DNA of 64,000 nt from Gemmatimonadota bacterium (GTDB taxonomy: Bacteria; Gemmatimonadota; Gemmatimonadetes; Gemmatimonadales; GWC2-71-9): the NCBI GenBank assembly GCA_016720805.1, contig JADKJZ010000005.1:1-64000 (forward strand), written 5' to 3'. The position numbers were made by a program, and so were the translations under genes. Positions 51,277 to 58,557 of the stretch are shown here, piece after piece. Below the pieces are notes generated by a model, which did no database searches, was not told the DNA's origin, and worked only from the letters and a program-made list of their open reading frames with translations. Each line of letters opens with the position of its first letter. Within the stretch, counting starts at the first letter, position 1.

Positions 51277-52077
51277 CTAGCGTCCGGCGGGCAGGCGATC
51301 GAGAAATTGCTGCATCGCCGCCGTCGTCTCGGCCGGTCGTTCCAGGGTCGGCAGGTGGCCTGCGCCCTTCACCTCGACCAATACCGCGCCAGGAATCGCC
51401 GACGCCATGGCGCGCGCCACGTCGGGTGGTGTCAGCCGATCCTCGCTCCCCACGATCACCAGCGTCGGTGTGTTGGCGAGTGTCGGCAGCAGGTCGCGGG
51501 AATCGGCACGATCGCGCATCGCGGTCACGGCAGCGACGATCGTCTCCCGCGGCGTCAGCGCCATTTGAGACACCACGGTGTCGCGCAGCTTCGGCGTCAC
51601 GTCCGCGGCGAAGAGCTTCCCGCCAAGCGCCAGTGCGATGGGCCCGACCCCCTCACTCCGCACTCGATCGATCGTCGTGGTGCGCGCCGCACGTGCGGCC
51701 TCGTCGTCGGGACGCGGCGACGTGTCGAGCAGGATCACACCGAGCAACCGTTCACGATGTCGCCGGACAAATTCGAAGGCGATGTAGCCGCCCATCGACA
51801 GCCCCGCGATGACCGCACGTTGAATTCCGAGCGCGTCGAGCAGCGCGGCAAGGTCGTCGGCGTGTTCGGTAAGCGTGGTCGGCGACGGTGAGTCGCACGA
51901 GGCACCGAAGCCACGCAGGTCCGGCACGATACACTGGACGCCCTCGAGCCCTTCCAGTTGCGGCTTCCACATGCTCTGGTCGAGTGGATAGCCGTGGACC
52001 AGCAGCAAGGGGATCGCGCCCTCCCCGACCTCGACGTACTCGAGCGGGTGGCCGTTGGGGAGGGTGATGGTGCTCAT
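51277..52077 (-). CDS. Alpha/beta hydrolase
   Basis: A 266-residue alpha/beta-hydrolase-fold enzyme. The oxyanion region is LLLVHGYPLDQSMW near 26-39. The nucleophile elbow is AVIAGLSMGGYIAFEF with Ser near 94. The catalytic Asp lies in TLVIVGSEDRLTPP near 212 and His in VEVKGAGHLPTLERP near 240. The layout resembles 3-oxoadipate enol-lactonase and related small esterases, but no substrate can be assigned. Cytosolic, no signal. The ATG at 52077 is favoured since upstream codons lie in a repeat. Single gene, convergent with the ferredoxin terminator. Confidence 0.9.
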   Translation of the reverse strand: MSTITLPNGHPLEYVEVGEGAIPLLLVHGYPLDQSMWKPQLEGLEGVQCIVPDLRGFGASCDSPSPTTLTEHADDLAALLDALGIQRAVIAGLSMGGYIAFEFVRRHRERLLGVILLDTSPRPDDEAARAARTTTIDRVRSEGVGPIALALGGKLFAADVTPKLRDTVVSQMALTPRETIVAAVTAMRDRADSRDLLPTLANTPTLVIVGSEDRLTPPDVARAMASAIPGAVLVEVKGAGHLPTLERPAETTAAMQQFLDRLPAGR

Positions 52078-52091
52078 GTCGACATCCTGCA

Positions 52092-52195
52092 GGTGAGGGT
52101 GAGGGGTGAGGGGTGAAACGTGAAAGGTGAAACGGAATCCGGGGTGAAAGCACGTTTCACGTCTCACGACGCCCCCTCACCCCTCACCCAGCGGG
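52092..52195. repeat. GTGAGGG-type tandem repeat hairpin
   Basis: GTGAGGGTGAGGGGTGAGGG-type units (52092-52135, drifting into GTGAAACG) face CACCCCTCACCC and TTTCACGTCTCAC units at 52155-52195. Period about seven to eight bases, inverted pair, like the other heptamer tracts. It sits in the divergent gap between the hydrolase and the small gene at 52253. Confidence 0.7.
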
Positions 52196-52252
52196 GCCGA
52201 AGGCCGAGCCCCAATCGACTACCTTTCCTTCAACTCAACGCTCTGGTGACGC

Positions 52253-52426
52253 ATGGCGCCCTCAACCGACTACATCCGGCACGCCGCGAAGCTGACTCGG
52301 CAACTGGCGATGGACGCCTCGATGGGCACGCCGCCAGAGCTCACCGCCGAATATCTCAAGACCCTCGCCAAGGCGCTTGAGCAGGTGGTAGACGGCCTGG
52401 AGCAGGCCTCGAAGCGGAAGGACTAG
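52253..52426 (+). CDS. Small hypothetical protein upstream of RNase D
   Basis: A 57-residue, largely helical protein: STDYIRHAAKLTRQLAMDAS, then TPPELTAEYLKTLAKALEQV and a basic end (ASKRKD). Its stop is directly followed by the rnd ATG (TAGATG), so translation is coupled. No family is recognised; the amphipathic helix suggests a small oligomer or regulatory partner. It is short, so the call rests on coupling and sensible amino-acid make-up. Confidence 0.55.
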   Translation: MAPSTDYIRHAAKLTRQLAMDASMGTPPELTAEYLKTLAKALEQVVDGLEQASKRKD

Positions 52427-53566
52427 ATGGCCGACGTGCGCCTGGTGGATCGACCCGAGACGTTCCACGCCCTCCTCGATGAGGTACGCGGCGCCCCGCT
52501 GGTCGCGCTCGACACCGAGGCGGCGTCGTTCCACCGCTTCCACGACCGGATCTACCTGGTCCAGCTCTCCACCCGGACGCTCACGGCGGTCATCGACCCC
52601 CTCGGCGTCGGCGATCTCACGCCGATCGGCGACCTGCTGGCCGACCCCGCCATCGAAGTGATCTTCCACGACGCCGATTACGACCTGCGGCTCTTCGACA
52701 AGCAGTTCAGCTTCCGCGCGAGCCATCTCTTCGATACCCGGATTGCCGCCCAGTTCCTCAACGAACCCGGGATCGGCCTCGGCGCCCTCCTCGCCAAGTA
52801 CTTCAACGTCACCGCCGACAAGCGCTTCCAGCGCGCCGACTGGTCGGCACGGCCGCTGTCAGCGCCGATGCTCGACTACGCGGCGGGCGATACGGTTCAC
52901 CTGTGTGAGTTGCGAGACATACTCCTAGAACAACTTGACGCCATGGGGCGCACCGAGTGGGTCGCCGAGGAATTCGAGAACCTCGAGAAGATCCGCTGGA
53001 CCGGTGGTGGCGAGGGACCGGAGACCGCCTTCCTCCGTCTGAAGGGCGCCAAGGCGTTACAGCGCCGCGAGTTGGCGATTCTCCGGGAGCTCTACAATTG
53101 GCGCGAGGAAACCTCCGCCCGACTCGACCGCGCCTCCTTCCGGGTCTTGGGCAATGAGGTCCTCTTTGCCCTGGCCCAGCAGCCGGTGCATACCCTCGAA
53201 GAACTTGGCCGGGTGAAGGGGGTAGGACAGGAAGGCGCCCAGCGCCGCGGCAACGAGATCCTCGCCGCGATCGCCAAAGGCGAAGCGATCCCCGAGCGGG
53301 ATCTCCCGCGGGTGGAGCGGCCGGCCCGGCGCATCCCCGATCCCGCCTTCGAGGCGCGCGTCGAGGCGCTCAAGCACCGGCGCAACCGGTTGGCGGAGGA
53401 GCTTCAGCTCGCGCCCGGGGTATTGTGCCCTAACGGAACCCTCGAGGCGATTGCCCGGGCGGAACCTGCCTCCCTCGACGCGCTCGCCACGATTCCCGAG
53501 CTGCGCCGCTGGCAGGTGAAGGTCCTTGGGCCCTCGCTGCTCCAGGCGGTTGCCGCCAGCGGATGA
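52427..53566 (+). CDS. rnd: Ribonuclease D
   Basis: A 379-residue 3'-5' exoribonuclease of the DEDD group, acting in tRNA 3' maturation. Exo I: LVALDTEAASF near 24; Exo II: VIFHDADYDLRLFD near 83; Exo III: DYAAGDTVHLCEL near 147, with Tyr at the DEDDy position. A C-terminal HRDC-like helical region follows (ELAILRELYNWREETSARLDRASFRVLGNE), and a second HRDC-like block ends the protein. Length is normal for the family. Coupled to the 57-residue gene upstream. Confidence 0.95.
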   Translation: MADVRLVDRPETFHALLDEVRGAPLVALDTEAASFHRFHDRIYLVQLSTRTLTAVIDPLGVGDLTPIGDLLADPAIEVIFHDADYDLRLFDKQFSFRASHLFDTRIAAQFLNEPGIGLGALLAKYFNVTADKRFQRADWSARPLSAPMLDYAAGDTVHLCELRDILLEQLDAMGRTEWVAEEFENLEKIRWTGGGEGPETAFLRLKGAKALQRRELAILRELYNWREETSARLDRASFRVLGNEVLFALAQQPVHTLEELGRVKGVGQEGAQRRGNEILAAIAKGEAIPERDLPRVERPARRIPDPAFEARVEALKHRRNRLAEELQLAPGVLCPNGTLEAIARAEPASLDALATIPELRRWQVKVLGPSLLQAVAASG

Positions 53567-53610
53567 GCGCCGCGCTCACTCAATGCCGACTTGCACGTTA
53601 GGATTAGCAG

Positions 53611-53931
53611 ATGACCGCCGACGCCCGACCCCCTGTGACCCCCGAACTCGCCAAGAAGGCGCTCCGTGCCGTGAAGGACCCGGAGCTGGGGCTGAACGTG
53701 ATCGACATCGGCCTGATCTACGACGTCGCCGTCGCCGATGACGGCGCCGCGAAGGTGACGATGACGCTGACCTCCCCAGGCTGCCCCTCGGGCGCCGAGA
53801 TCATGGAGGACGTCCGCCGCACCCTCGCCGACCTGGAAGGGATCAGCAACGTCGAGGTCGAGTTGGTGTGGGAGCCGTACTGGACGCCGGAACGGATGGA
53901 TCCGAGAGTCAGAGCCTTCTTGGGTCACTAG
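53611..53931 (+). CDS. MIP18/DUF59-family protein (SufT/PaaD-like)
   Basis: A 106-residue DUF59 protein: KKALRAVKDPELGLNVIDIGLIYDV is the conserved start, LTSPGCPSGAEIMEDVRRTL carries the conserved Cys-Pro motif, and VELVWEPYWTPERM the end. Such proteins (SufT, MIP18, PaaD) assist Fe-S cluster maturation of particular targets. It is separate from the suf operon but fits it functionally. The gene is followed at once by a repeat hairpin with an embedded terminator. Confidence 0.93.
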   Translation: MTADARPPVTPELAKKALRAVKDPELGLNVIDIGLIYDVAVADDGAAKVTMTLTSPGCPSGAEIMEDVRRTLADLEGISNVEVELVWEPYWTPERMDPRVRAFLGH

Positions 53932-54043
53932 GGATGATGGATGATGGACAATGGATGGACCACGATCGAGGGAGCACCGAAGAACATTTCGGCGCTCCCT
54001 TTTCAGTTTATCCATCATCCATCATCCATCATCCATCATCCTA
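53932..54043. repeat. Inverted heptamer repeats enclosing a terminator
   Basis: GATGGAT-type units (53933-53958) and ATCCATC units (54010-54041) form the outer arms. Between them lies the terminator at 53970-54003. The tract sits between convergent genes. Confidence 0.8.
53970..54003 (+). terminator. Intrinsic terminator after DUF59 gene
   Basis: GGGAGC...GCTCCC with an inner CCGAA/TTCGG pairing (one mismatch) followed by TTTT. It is nested in the heptamer repeat hairpin. Confidence 0.75.
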
Positions 54044-55201
54044 TCAGCAGCTCTTTCCGACCGCCCGTCTCGCCGCGTCGCTCACCTTCGCGCGAATCTC
54101 CCGAATCTGTTCGAACGACCTGGTCGCGTTGCGCGGATCGTAACTGCGATTGGTGAGCAGCACCACGAAGAGGTCGGCCGCCGGGTCGATCCAGATCAAC
54201 GTGCCCGTCCATCCCGTGTGCCCAAAGGTCGTGGCGGTGGCGCAGCGGCCGTAGAGCGGTGGTTTGCCGTCGCCCGGATTGAGGATCGGTGTATCCCAGC
54301 CGAGGGCGCGGGTCCCCGACGCGAAGCTGCGTTCGGTGAAGCGGAGCGCGGTCGCGGTGTTGAGCCAGGGCGAGGGCGCCGCCACGTCGCCAAGCGCATG
54401 GAGCCACGACCGCGCGAAGCGGGCGAGATCGGCGCCGGTGGAGAAGACGCCGGCGTGCCCCGCGACGCCGCCCAGGATGCGGGCGTTCTCGTCATTGACC
54501 ACGCCGCCGATGGCTCGGCCGCGCAGTTTCGCGGTCGGTACCGCGCGCGTCTGGTCGGCGGCCGGCGGCGACCAGAACGTGGTGCGCATCCCCAGCGGCT
54601 CGAACACTTCCTGTCGCGAGACGCTGTCGAATGGCTCGCCGGCCACTCGCTCCACCACCATCGCCGCCAGCATCGCATTGAGGTCGCTGTACAGCGCGGA
54701 GGCACCCGGCATTCTCGCCAGCGGCACGGTCAGCAACTTCTCGCGCGCGGCGGAGATGGTGGGGTGCCCGCGATAGAGCGCCTCGTACGGCGGCAAGCCA
54801 CTGGTATGATCGAGCAGCATCCGCACCGTGACCTGATCCTTGGAAACTCCCATGAACTCGGGGAGGTAGCGCTCAACCGGTGCCTCGAGGTCGAGTTGGC
54901 CGCGCTCGACGAGCTTGGCGACCGTGCTTGCGGTGGCGACCACCTTGCTGAGCGAGGCGATGTCCCAGAGGGTGGAAGCGGGATCGGGACGCGTCGTGCG
55001 GTTGCTCCAGGTGAAGTGGCCGTAGCCCTTCTGGTAGAGCACGCTGTCGCGGCGACCGACCATCACCACGGCGGCAGGATAGATGCCGCGGCGGATGCCA
55101 TCCTCGATGGCCGCATCGATCGCCTGGAGTGCGGTGGCGCGCTGCGCGGCAATCGACGATGGCAGGGCGACGAGAGACAACAGGAGGAGAACGCGTTGCA
55201 T
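54044..55201 (-). CDS. Secreted serine hydrolase, class C beta-lactamase family
   Basis: A 385-residue exported enzyme. The signal peptide MQRVLLLLSLVALPSSIAAQ is clear. The nucleophile motif S-x-x-K is WDIASLSKVVATAS near 85; YSDLNAML near 172 is the Y-x-N motif; TFGHTGWTGTLIW near 325 is the H-T-G box that replaces K-T-G. TVRMLLDHTSGLPPYEALY is a further family motif. Such enzymes act as esterases or D-amino-acid peptidases; a true beta-lactamase role is not supported. Single gene, minus strand, 34 bp downstream of the metalloprotease gene and perhaps cotranscribed with it. Confidence 0.93.
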   Translation of the reverse strand: MQRVLLLLSLVALPSSIAAQRATALQAIDAAIEDGIRRGIYPAAVVMVGRRDSVLYQKGYGHFTWSNRTTRPDPASTLWDIASLSKVVATASTVAKLVERGQLDLEAPVERYLPEFMGVSKDQVTVRMLLDHTSGLPPYEALYRGHPTISAAREKLLTVPLARMPGASALYSDLNAMLAAMVVERVAGEPFDSVSRQEVFEPLGMRTTFWSPPAADQTRAVPTAKLRGRAIGGVVNDENARILGGVAGHAGVFSTGADLARFARSWLHALGDVAAPSPWLNTATALRFTERSFASGTRALGWDTPILNPGDGKPPLYGRCATATTFGHTGWTGTLIWIDPAADLFVVLLTNRSYDPRNATRSFEQIREIRAKVSDAARRAVGKSC

Positions 55202-55234
55202 ACTGCTAGAGACGCACGACGAGGGTGATCCGTG

Positions 55235-56020
55235 TCACGGCGTGCGGATCGGACCAGGAGTGACAGCGTAGAGGAGTTGCAGGGTGGCGCGGTCGCGCCG
55301 GGATGGTGACCCCACCGGCGAGGTGTGATACATCAGGTCGTCCTCGCGGTCAGAGTGGGGCAAGCCAAGGGCGTGGCCGAATTCGTGGGCGGCGACGCGG
55401 CGGCGAATCGCCGGCGGGACGACCAGGGAGTCAGGGTTCTGGCGCAGCGCGAGGGACATCGTCACGCTCTGCACGACGCCGTCGCTGCCCCAGCGAACCC
55501 CGGTGAGCCCCAACTGCGACTCGACGCCGAGCATCGGGCTCCAGGAGACGGTGATATCGGCCGTCGAGTCCGCGGTCTCCTGCAGATCGAACCCCGCCTC
55601 GTTGCTGCTCCACACCGCCATTCCGGCCCGCGCATCGGCGAGCGCGCCCTCCCAGTCGGGCAGCGCGCTGTCGGTGACGAAACGGACCGTGAGGACTCGG
55701 CGCTGGCGGTCCTCCCAGCGGATCACGGTGGAATCGCTGGTGGCGAACATCGAGTCGAGATAGACGCGCCGCCCCTCCCGCGCGATCCGGCGGCGGGTGG
55801 CCAGCCGCGCCTGGAGGTCAATCGCCGGCGTGCCGAGGGGCGGTGCATTGATCGCCTCGGGGAGCGGGCCGATCTGCCGAGCCGCTGGACGCCCCGGCGC
55901 CGGGGAATCGGCTGCCGGTGGCGGGGGCACGGGGCGCTCTGCGGCCCGACGCGAAGCGCCCCCCACCACGACCACGGTGACGAGGAGGGCGAAGCTGGCG
56001 ATGGTCAGACGCTGGTCCAT
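55235..56020 (-). CDS. Matrixin-like zinc metalloprotease
   Basis: A 261-residue secreted or membrane-anchored protease. An N-terminal hydrophobic segment (LTIASFALLVTVVVVGG) is followed by a Pro/Ala-rich linker and, near 205-220, the zinc motif RRVAAHEFGHALGLPHSDRED (HExxHxxGxxH) with a downstream DLMYHTSP Met-turn. This is the metzincin pattern, closest to matrixin/M10-like enzymes. The start at 56020 (ATG) is chosen because upstream codons overlap the MMPL gene on the other strand. Single substrate unknown. Divergent from the MMPL transporter across an 81-bp gap. Confidence 0.9.
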   Translation of the reverse strand: MDQRLTIASFALLVTVVVVGGASRRAAERPVPPPPAADSPAPGRPAARQIGPLPEAINAPPLGTPAIDLQARLATRRRIAREGRRVYLDSMFATSDSTVIRWEDRQRRVLTVRFVTDSALPDWEGALADARAGMAVWSSNEAGFDLQETADSTADITVSWSPMLGVESQLGLTGVRWGSDGVVQSVTMSLALRQNPDSLVVPPAIRRRVAAHEFGHALGLPHSDREDDLMYHTSPVGSPSRRDRATLQLLYAVTPGPIRTP

Positions 56021-56101
56021 CTTGGGAATATCGGCTGTGCCGTCCCACGGGGCGAGGGGTGTTGGCTGGCGCAGAGGGATGGGCGCTCCTACCATTGTGC
56101 C

Positions 56102-58363
56102 GTGTTCGACTCTCTGGGACGGGCCCTGGTGCGCTGGCGCTGGGCCGTCATTGCGATCTGGGCCGTCATCGGTGTCCTCGCGGCGGTCCGCGCCGGGGAC
56201 ACCGTCGGCATGCTCAAGCTTCGGGGCGGCGCCAACGCCACGACCGAGGCGCGCGTCGCCGATTCGCTCCTCTCCGCACGCTTCTCCCGGCCGATCAGCG
56301 AATTCTTTGCGGTGACGGTGCAGGGCCCCGCCCGGATGACGGAGGGGATCCCCGGGCAGCTGCTCGACTCCCTCCTCGCCGCGGCGCGCGCCCAACCGTT
56401 CGCAAGCGGCGTCGTGTCCGTCCGCACCACCAAGGACTCGACATTCGTCGCGCGCGACGGCCGCACCACCTTCTTCCTGGTGGCGCTCAACCGGCGCGAT
56501 GGCGATTCCGTCGCCGCGGCCGTGGCCCCACTGCGGCAGGCCCTCGACTCCGTCCTCCGTCGCTTCCCCGACCGCGACGCCTACAGCGTGCTGGTGACCG
56601 GCCGCGCCCCGCTCGACCTCGACATTCGCGCCGTCTCGGCCGAGGACGCCACCCGCAACGAGACGAAGCTGGTGCCGATCACCCTGGCGATCCTGATCCT
56701 CGCCTTCGGCGCGCTGGTGGCTGCGTTCCTCCCGATCATCGTCGGCGTGATGGCGATCGCGATCACGCTCACGCTGGTCGGTTGGGTGGCCACCTTCTTC
56801 CCGATGTCGATCTTCGTGCTCAACATGATCTCGATGATCGGCCTGGGTGTCGGGATCGACTATTCGTTGCTGGTGATCACCCGCTTCCGCGAGGAGCTGA
56901 ACGCCGGGCTTCGCCCGCGTGAGGCGGCGGCCCGCACCTTCAGCACCGCCGGGCACGCGGTGATGGTGTCGGGGATGACGGTGGTGGTCGGCTTCGGCGC
57001 GTTGCTGCTCACGCCACTGACCGAGACGCGCTCGGTGGGGATCGCCGGACTGCTGGTGGTGGCCGTGGCCGTGCTGCTCGCCACCACACTGCTCCCCGCC
57101 CTTCTCTCGCTGCTGGGGCGCAACATCGACCGGCCGCGCTGGCTCGCGCGCCGGCTCGCCTGGTACCACCGGCCGCAGATCTGGGAGCGCTGGGCGCGCT
57201 CGCTCTCGCGCCATCCGTATCGCGCGCTGGTCATTGGCGGGACGATCATCGCACTGCTCACGCTGCCCGCGCTCAAGCTGCGGATCGGGCTGCCCTCGCG
57301 GCACTGGTGGCCGGAAGAGACCGAGGCCGGGGCCGGTGTCGCCACGCTGGAGCGGATGGGGATGTCGGGGTACATCCAGCCGGTGCGCGTACTGATCGAA
57401 TTCCCCGAAGGGAGCGATGGCACCGGTGCCACGGCGCTCCGCGGCCTCAAGGGACTCTCCGACTCGCTGCGCGCCGACCCGCGCGTGCGCGACGTGAAGT
57501 CGCTGGTCGACATCGCTCCCGGCACCTCGATCCTCGAGTACTCGCTGCTCTACAGCGAACCCGACACCGTGCGCGCGCGCTATCCCGATTTCCTCGACGC
57601 GTACCTGGGGCGCGACGGCCGCACCACGCTGATGGACGTGATCCTGGCCGACACCACGACCCTCACCACGGCGATGGACGTGGTGACGGAGATTCGTGCT
57701 CGCGTGGCCTCGGGTCAGATCAAGCAACTGAAGAACGCGCAGGTGCGGGTCGGCGGCTACGTCGCCTCCGCGCTCGACTTCCAGTCGTTGCTGCTCAAGC
57801 GCTTCCCGCTGATCGTCGCCCTGATCCTCGGCGTCACCGCGCTGATGCTCGCGATCGTCTTCAAGTCGGTGCTGGTGCCGATCAAGGCCGTGGTGATGAA
57901 CTCGCTCTCGGTCGCGGCGACGTTCGGGTTGATCGTGCTGGTGTTCCAGGAGGGGATCGGCGGCTCGCTCTTCGGCATCACCGGCCCGACCTCGGCGATC
58001 TACGTGCTGGTACCGGTGATCGTCTTCGCCGTCGTCTTCGGCCTGTCGATGGACTACGAGGTCTTCCTGCTGGCGCGCATCAAGGAAGCCTTCGATCGCA
58101 CCGGCCAGAACACGCTCGCCACCCGCGAAGGCCTCTCGGCGACGGCCTCGGTGATCACCTCGGCGGCGCTGATCATGATCGCCGTCTTCGGGGCCTTCGC
58201 CTTTGCCCGCATCCTGCTGATGCAGTTCGTCGGCTTCGGCCTGGCCGTCGCCGTGCTGCTCGATGCCACCATCATCCGCATGGTGCTGGTGCCGAGCCTG
58301 ATGCAGATCGCGGGGGCGTGGAATTGGTGGCCGGGGTACAAGCCGCCGCGGAAAGATCCGTAG
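56102..58363 (+). CDS. MMPL/RND-family transporter
   Basis: A 753-residue membrane protein with twelve predicted helices and two large extracytoplasmic loops. The first hydrophobic segment is RWAVIAIWAVIGVLAAV. The paired central motif MISMIGLGVGIDYSLLVITRFREEL near 250-275 and its C-terminal counterpart FGLSMDYEVFLLARIKEAF near 645-665 are diagnostic of MMPL proteins; GxDY-type acidic residues carry protons. MMPL proteins export lipids or hydrophobic compounds. It starts with GTG at 56102; frame and membrane topology fit. Followed by three palindromes in 160 bp. Confidence 0.92.
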   Translation: MFDSLGRALVRWRWAVIAIWAVIGVLAAVRAGDTVGMLKLRGGANATTEARVADSLLSARFSRPISEFFAVTVQGPARMTEGIPGQLLDSLLAAARAQPFASGVVSVRTTKDSTFVARDGRTTFFLVALNRRDGDSVAAAVAPLRQALDSVLRRFPDRDAYSVLVTGRAPLDLDIRAVSAEDATRNETKLVPITLAILILAFGALVAAFLPIIVGVMAIAITLTLVGWVATFFPMSIFVLNMISMIGLGVGIDYSLLVITRFREELNAGLRPREAAARTFSTAGHAVMVSGMTVVVGFGALLLTPLTETRSVGIAGLLVVAVAVLLATTLLPALLSLLGRNIDRPRWLARRLAWYHRPQIWERWARSLSRHPYRALVIGGTIIALLTLPALKLRIGLPSRHWWPEETEAGAGVATLERMGMSGYIQPVRVLIEFPEGSDGTGATALRGLKGLSDSLRADPRVRDVKSLVDIAPGTSILEYSLLYSEPDTVRARYPDFLDAYLGRDGRTTLMDVILADTTTLTTAMDVVTEIRARVASGQIKQLKNAQVRVGGYVASALDFQSLLLKRFPLIVALILGVTALMLAIVFKSVLVPIKAVVMNSLSVAATFGLIVLVFQEGIGGSLFGITGPTSAIYVLVPVIVFAVVFGLSMDYEVFLLARIKEAFDRTGQNTLATREGLSATASVITSAALIMIAVFGAFAFARILLMQFVGFGLAVAVLLDATIIRMVLVPSLMQIAGAWNWWPGYKPPRKDP

Positions 58364-58383
58364 GGGCGCAGCATGCTGCGCCC
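58364..58383. repeat. 20-bp palindrome, first of three after MMPL gene
   Basis: GGGCGCAGCATGCTGCGCCC, touching the MMPL stop codon. Confidence 0.9.
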
Positions 58384-58410
58384 GTCTTGCCCTGTCGTGA
58401 TGCTGGCATA

Positions 58411-58430
58411 GGGCGCAGCATGCTGCGCCC
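58411..58430. repeat. 20-bp palindrome, second of three
   Basis: Identical 20-bp palindrome, 27 bp after the first. Confidence 0.9.
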
Positions 58431-58505
58431 GTACATGAGGAGATCGGAGTGCGTCCCGGGGCGTATGCCGTGATGCCGGGGGTCGTGGGGTGGTCGCCGG
58501 TGTAT

Positions 58506-58525
58506 GGGCGCAGCATGCTGCGCCC
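58506..58525. repeat. 20-bp palindrome, third of three
   Basis: Identical 20-bp palindrome. The three copies fill the convergent gap between the MMPL and polA genes. Confidence 0.9.
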
Positions 58526-58557
58526 TTACATCATGACATCACACCGCGACGTTGGCA

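Noticed and set aside
52150..52166. Third parS-like site GTTTCACGTCTCAC
   Set aside because: Three of 14 bases differ and it is part of a GTGAAACG-type repeat tract.
54044..55201. True beta-lactamase and antibiotic resistance gene
   Set aside because: The family is broad; HTG replaces KTG and length and motifs fit the esterase/peptidase group equally well.
55235..58516. A long minus-strand frame opposite the MMPL gene, upstream of the metalloprotease
   Set aside because: Only the last 261 residues look like protein; the rest is His/Arg/Asp-rich and antisense to clear membrane helices.
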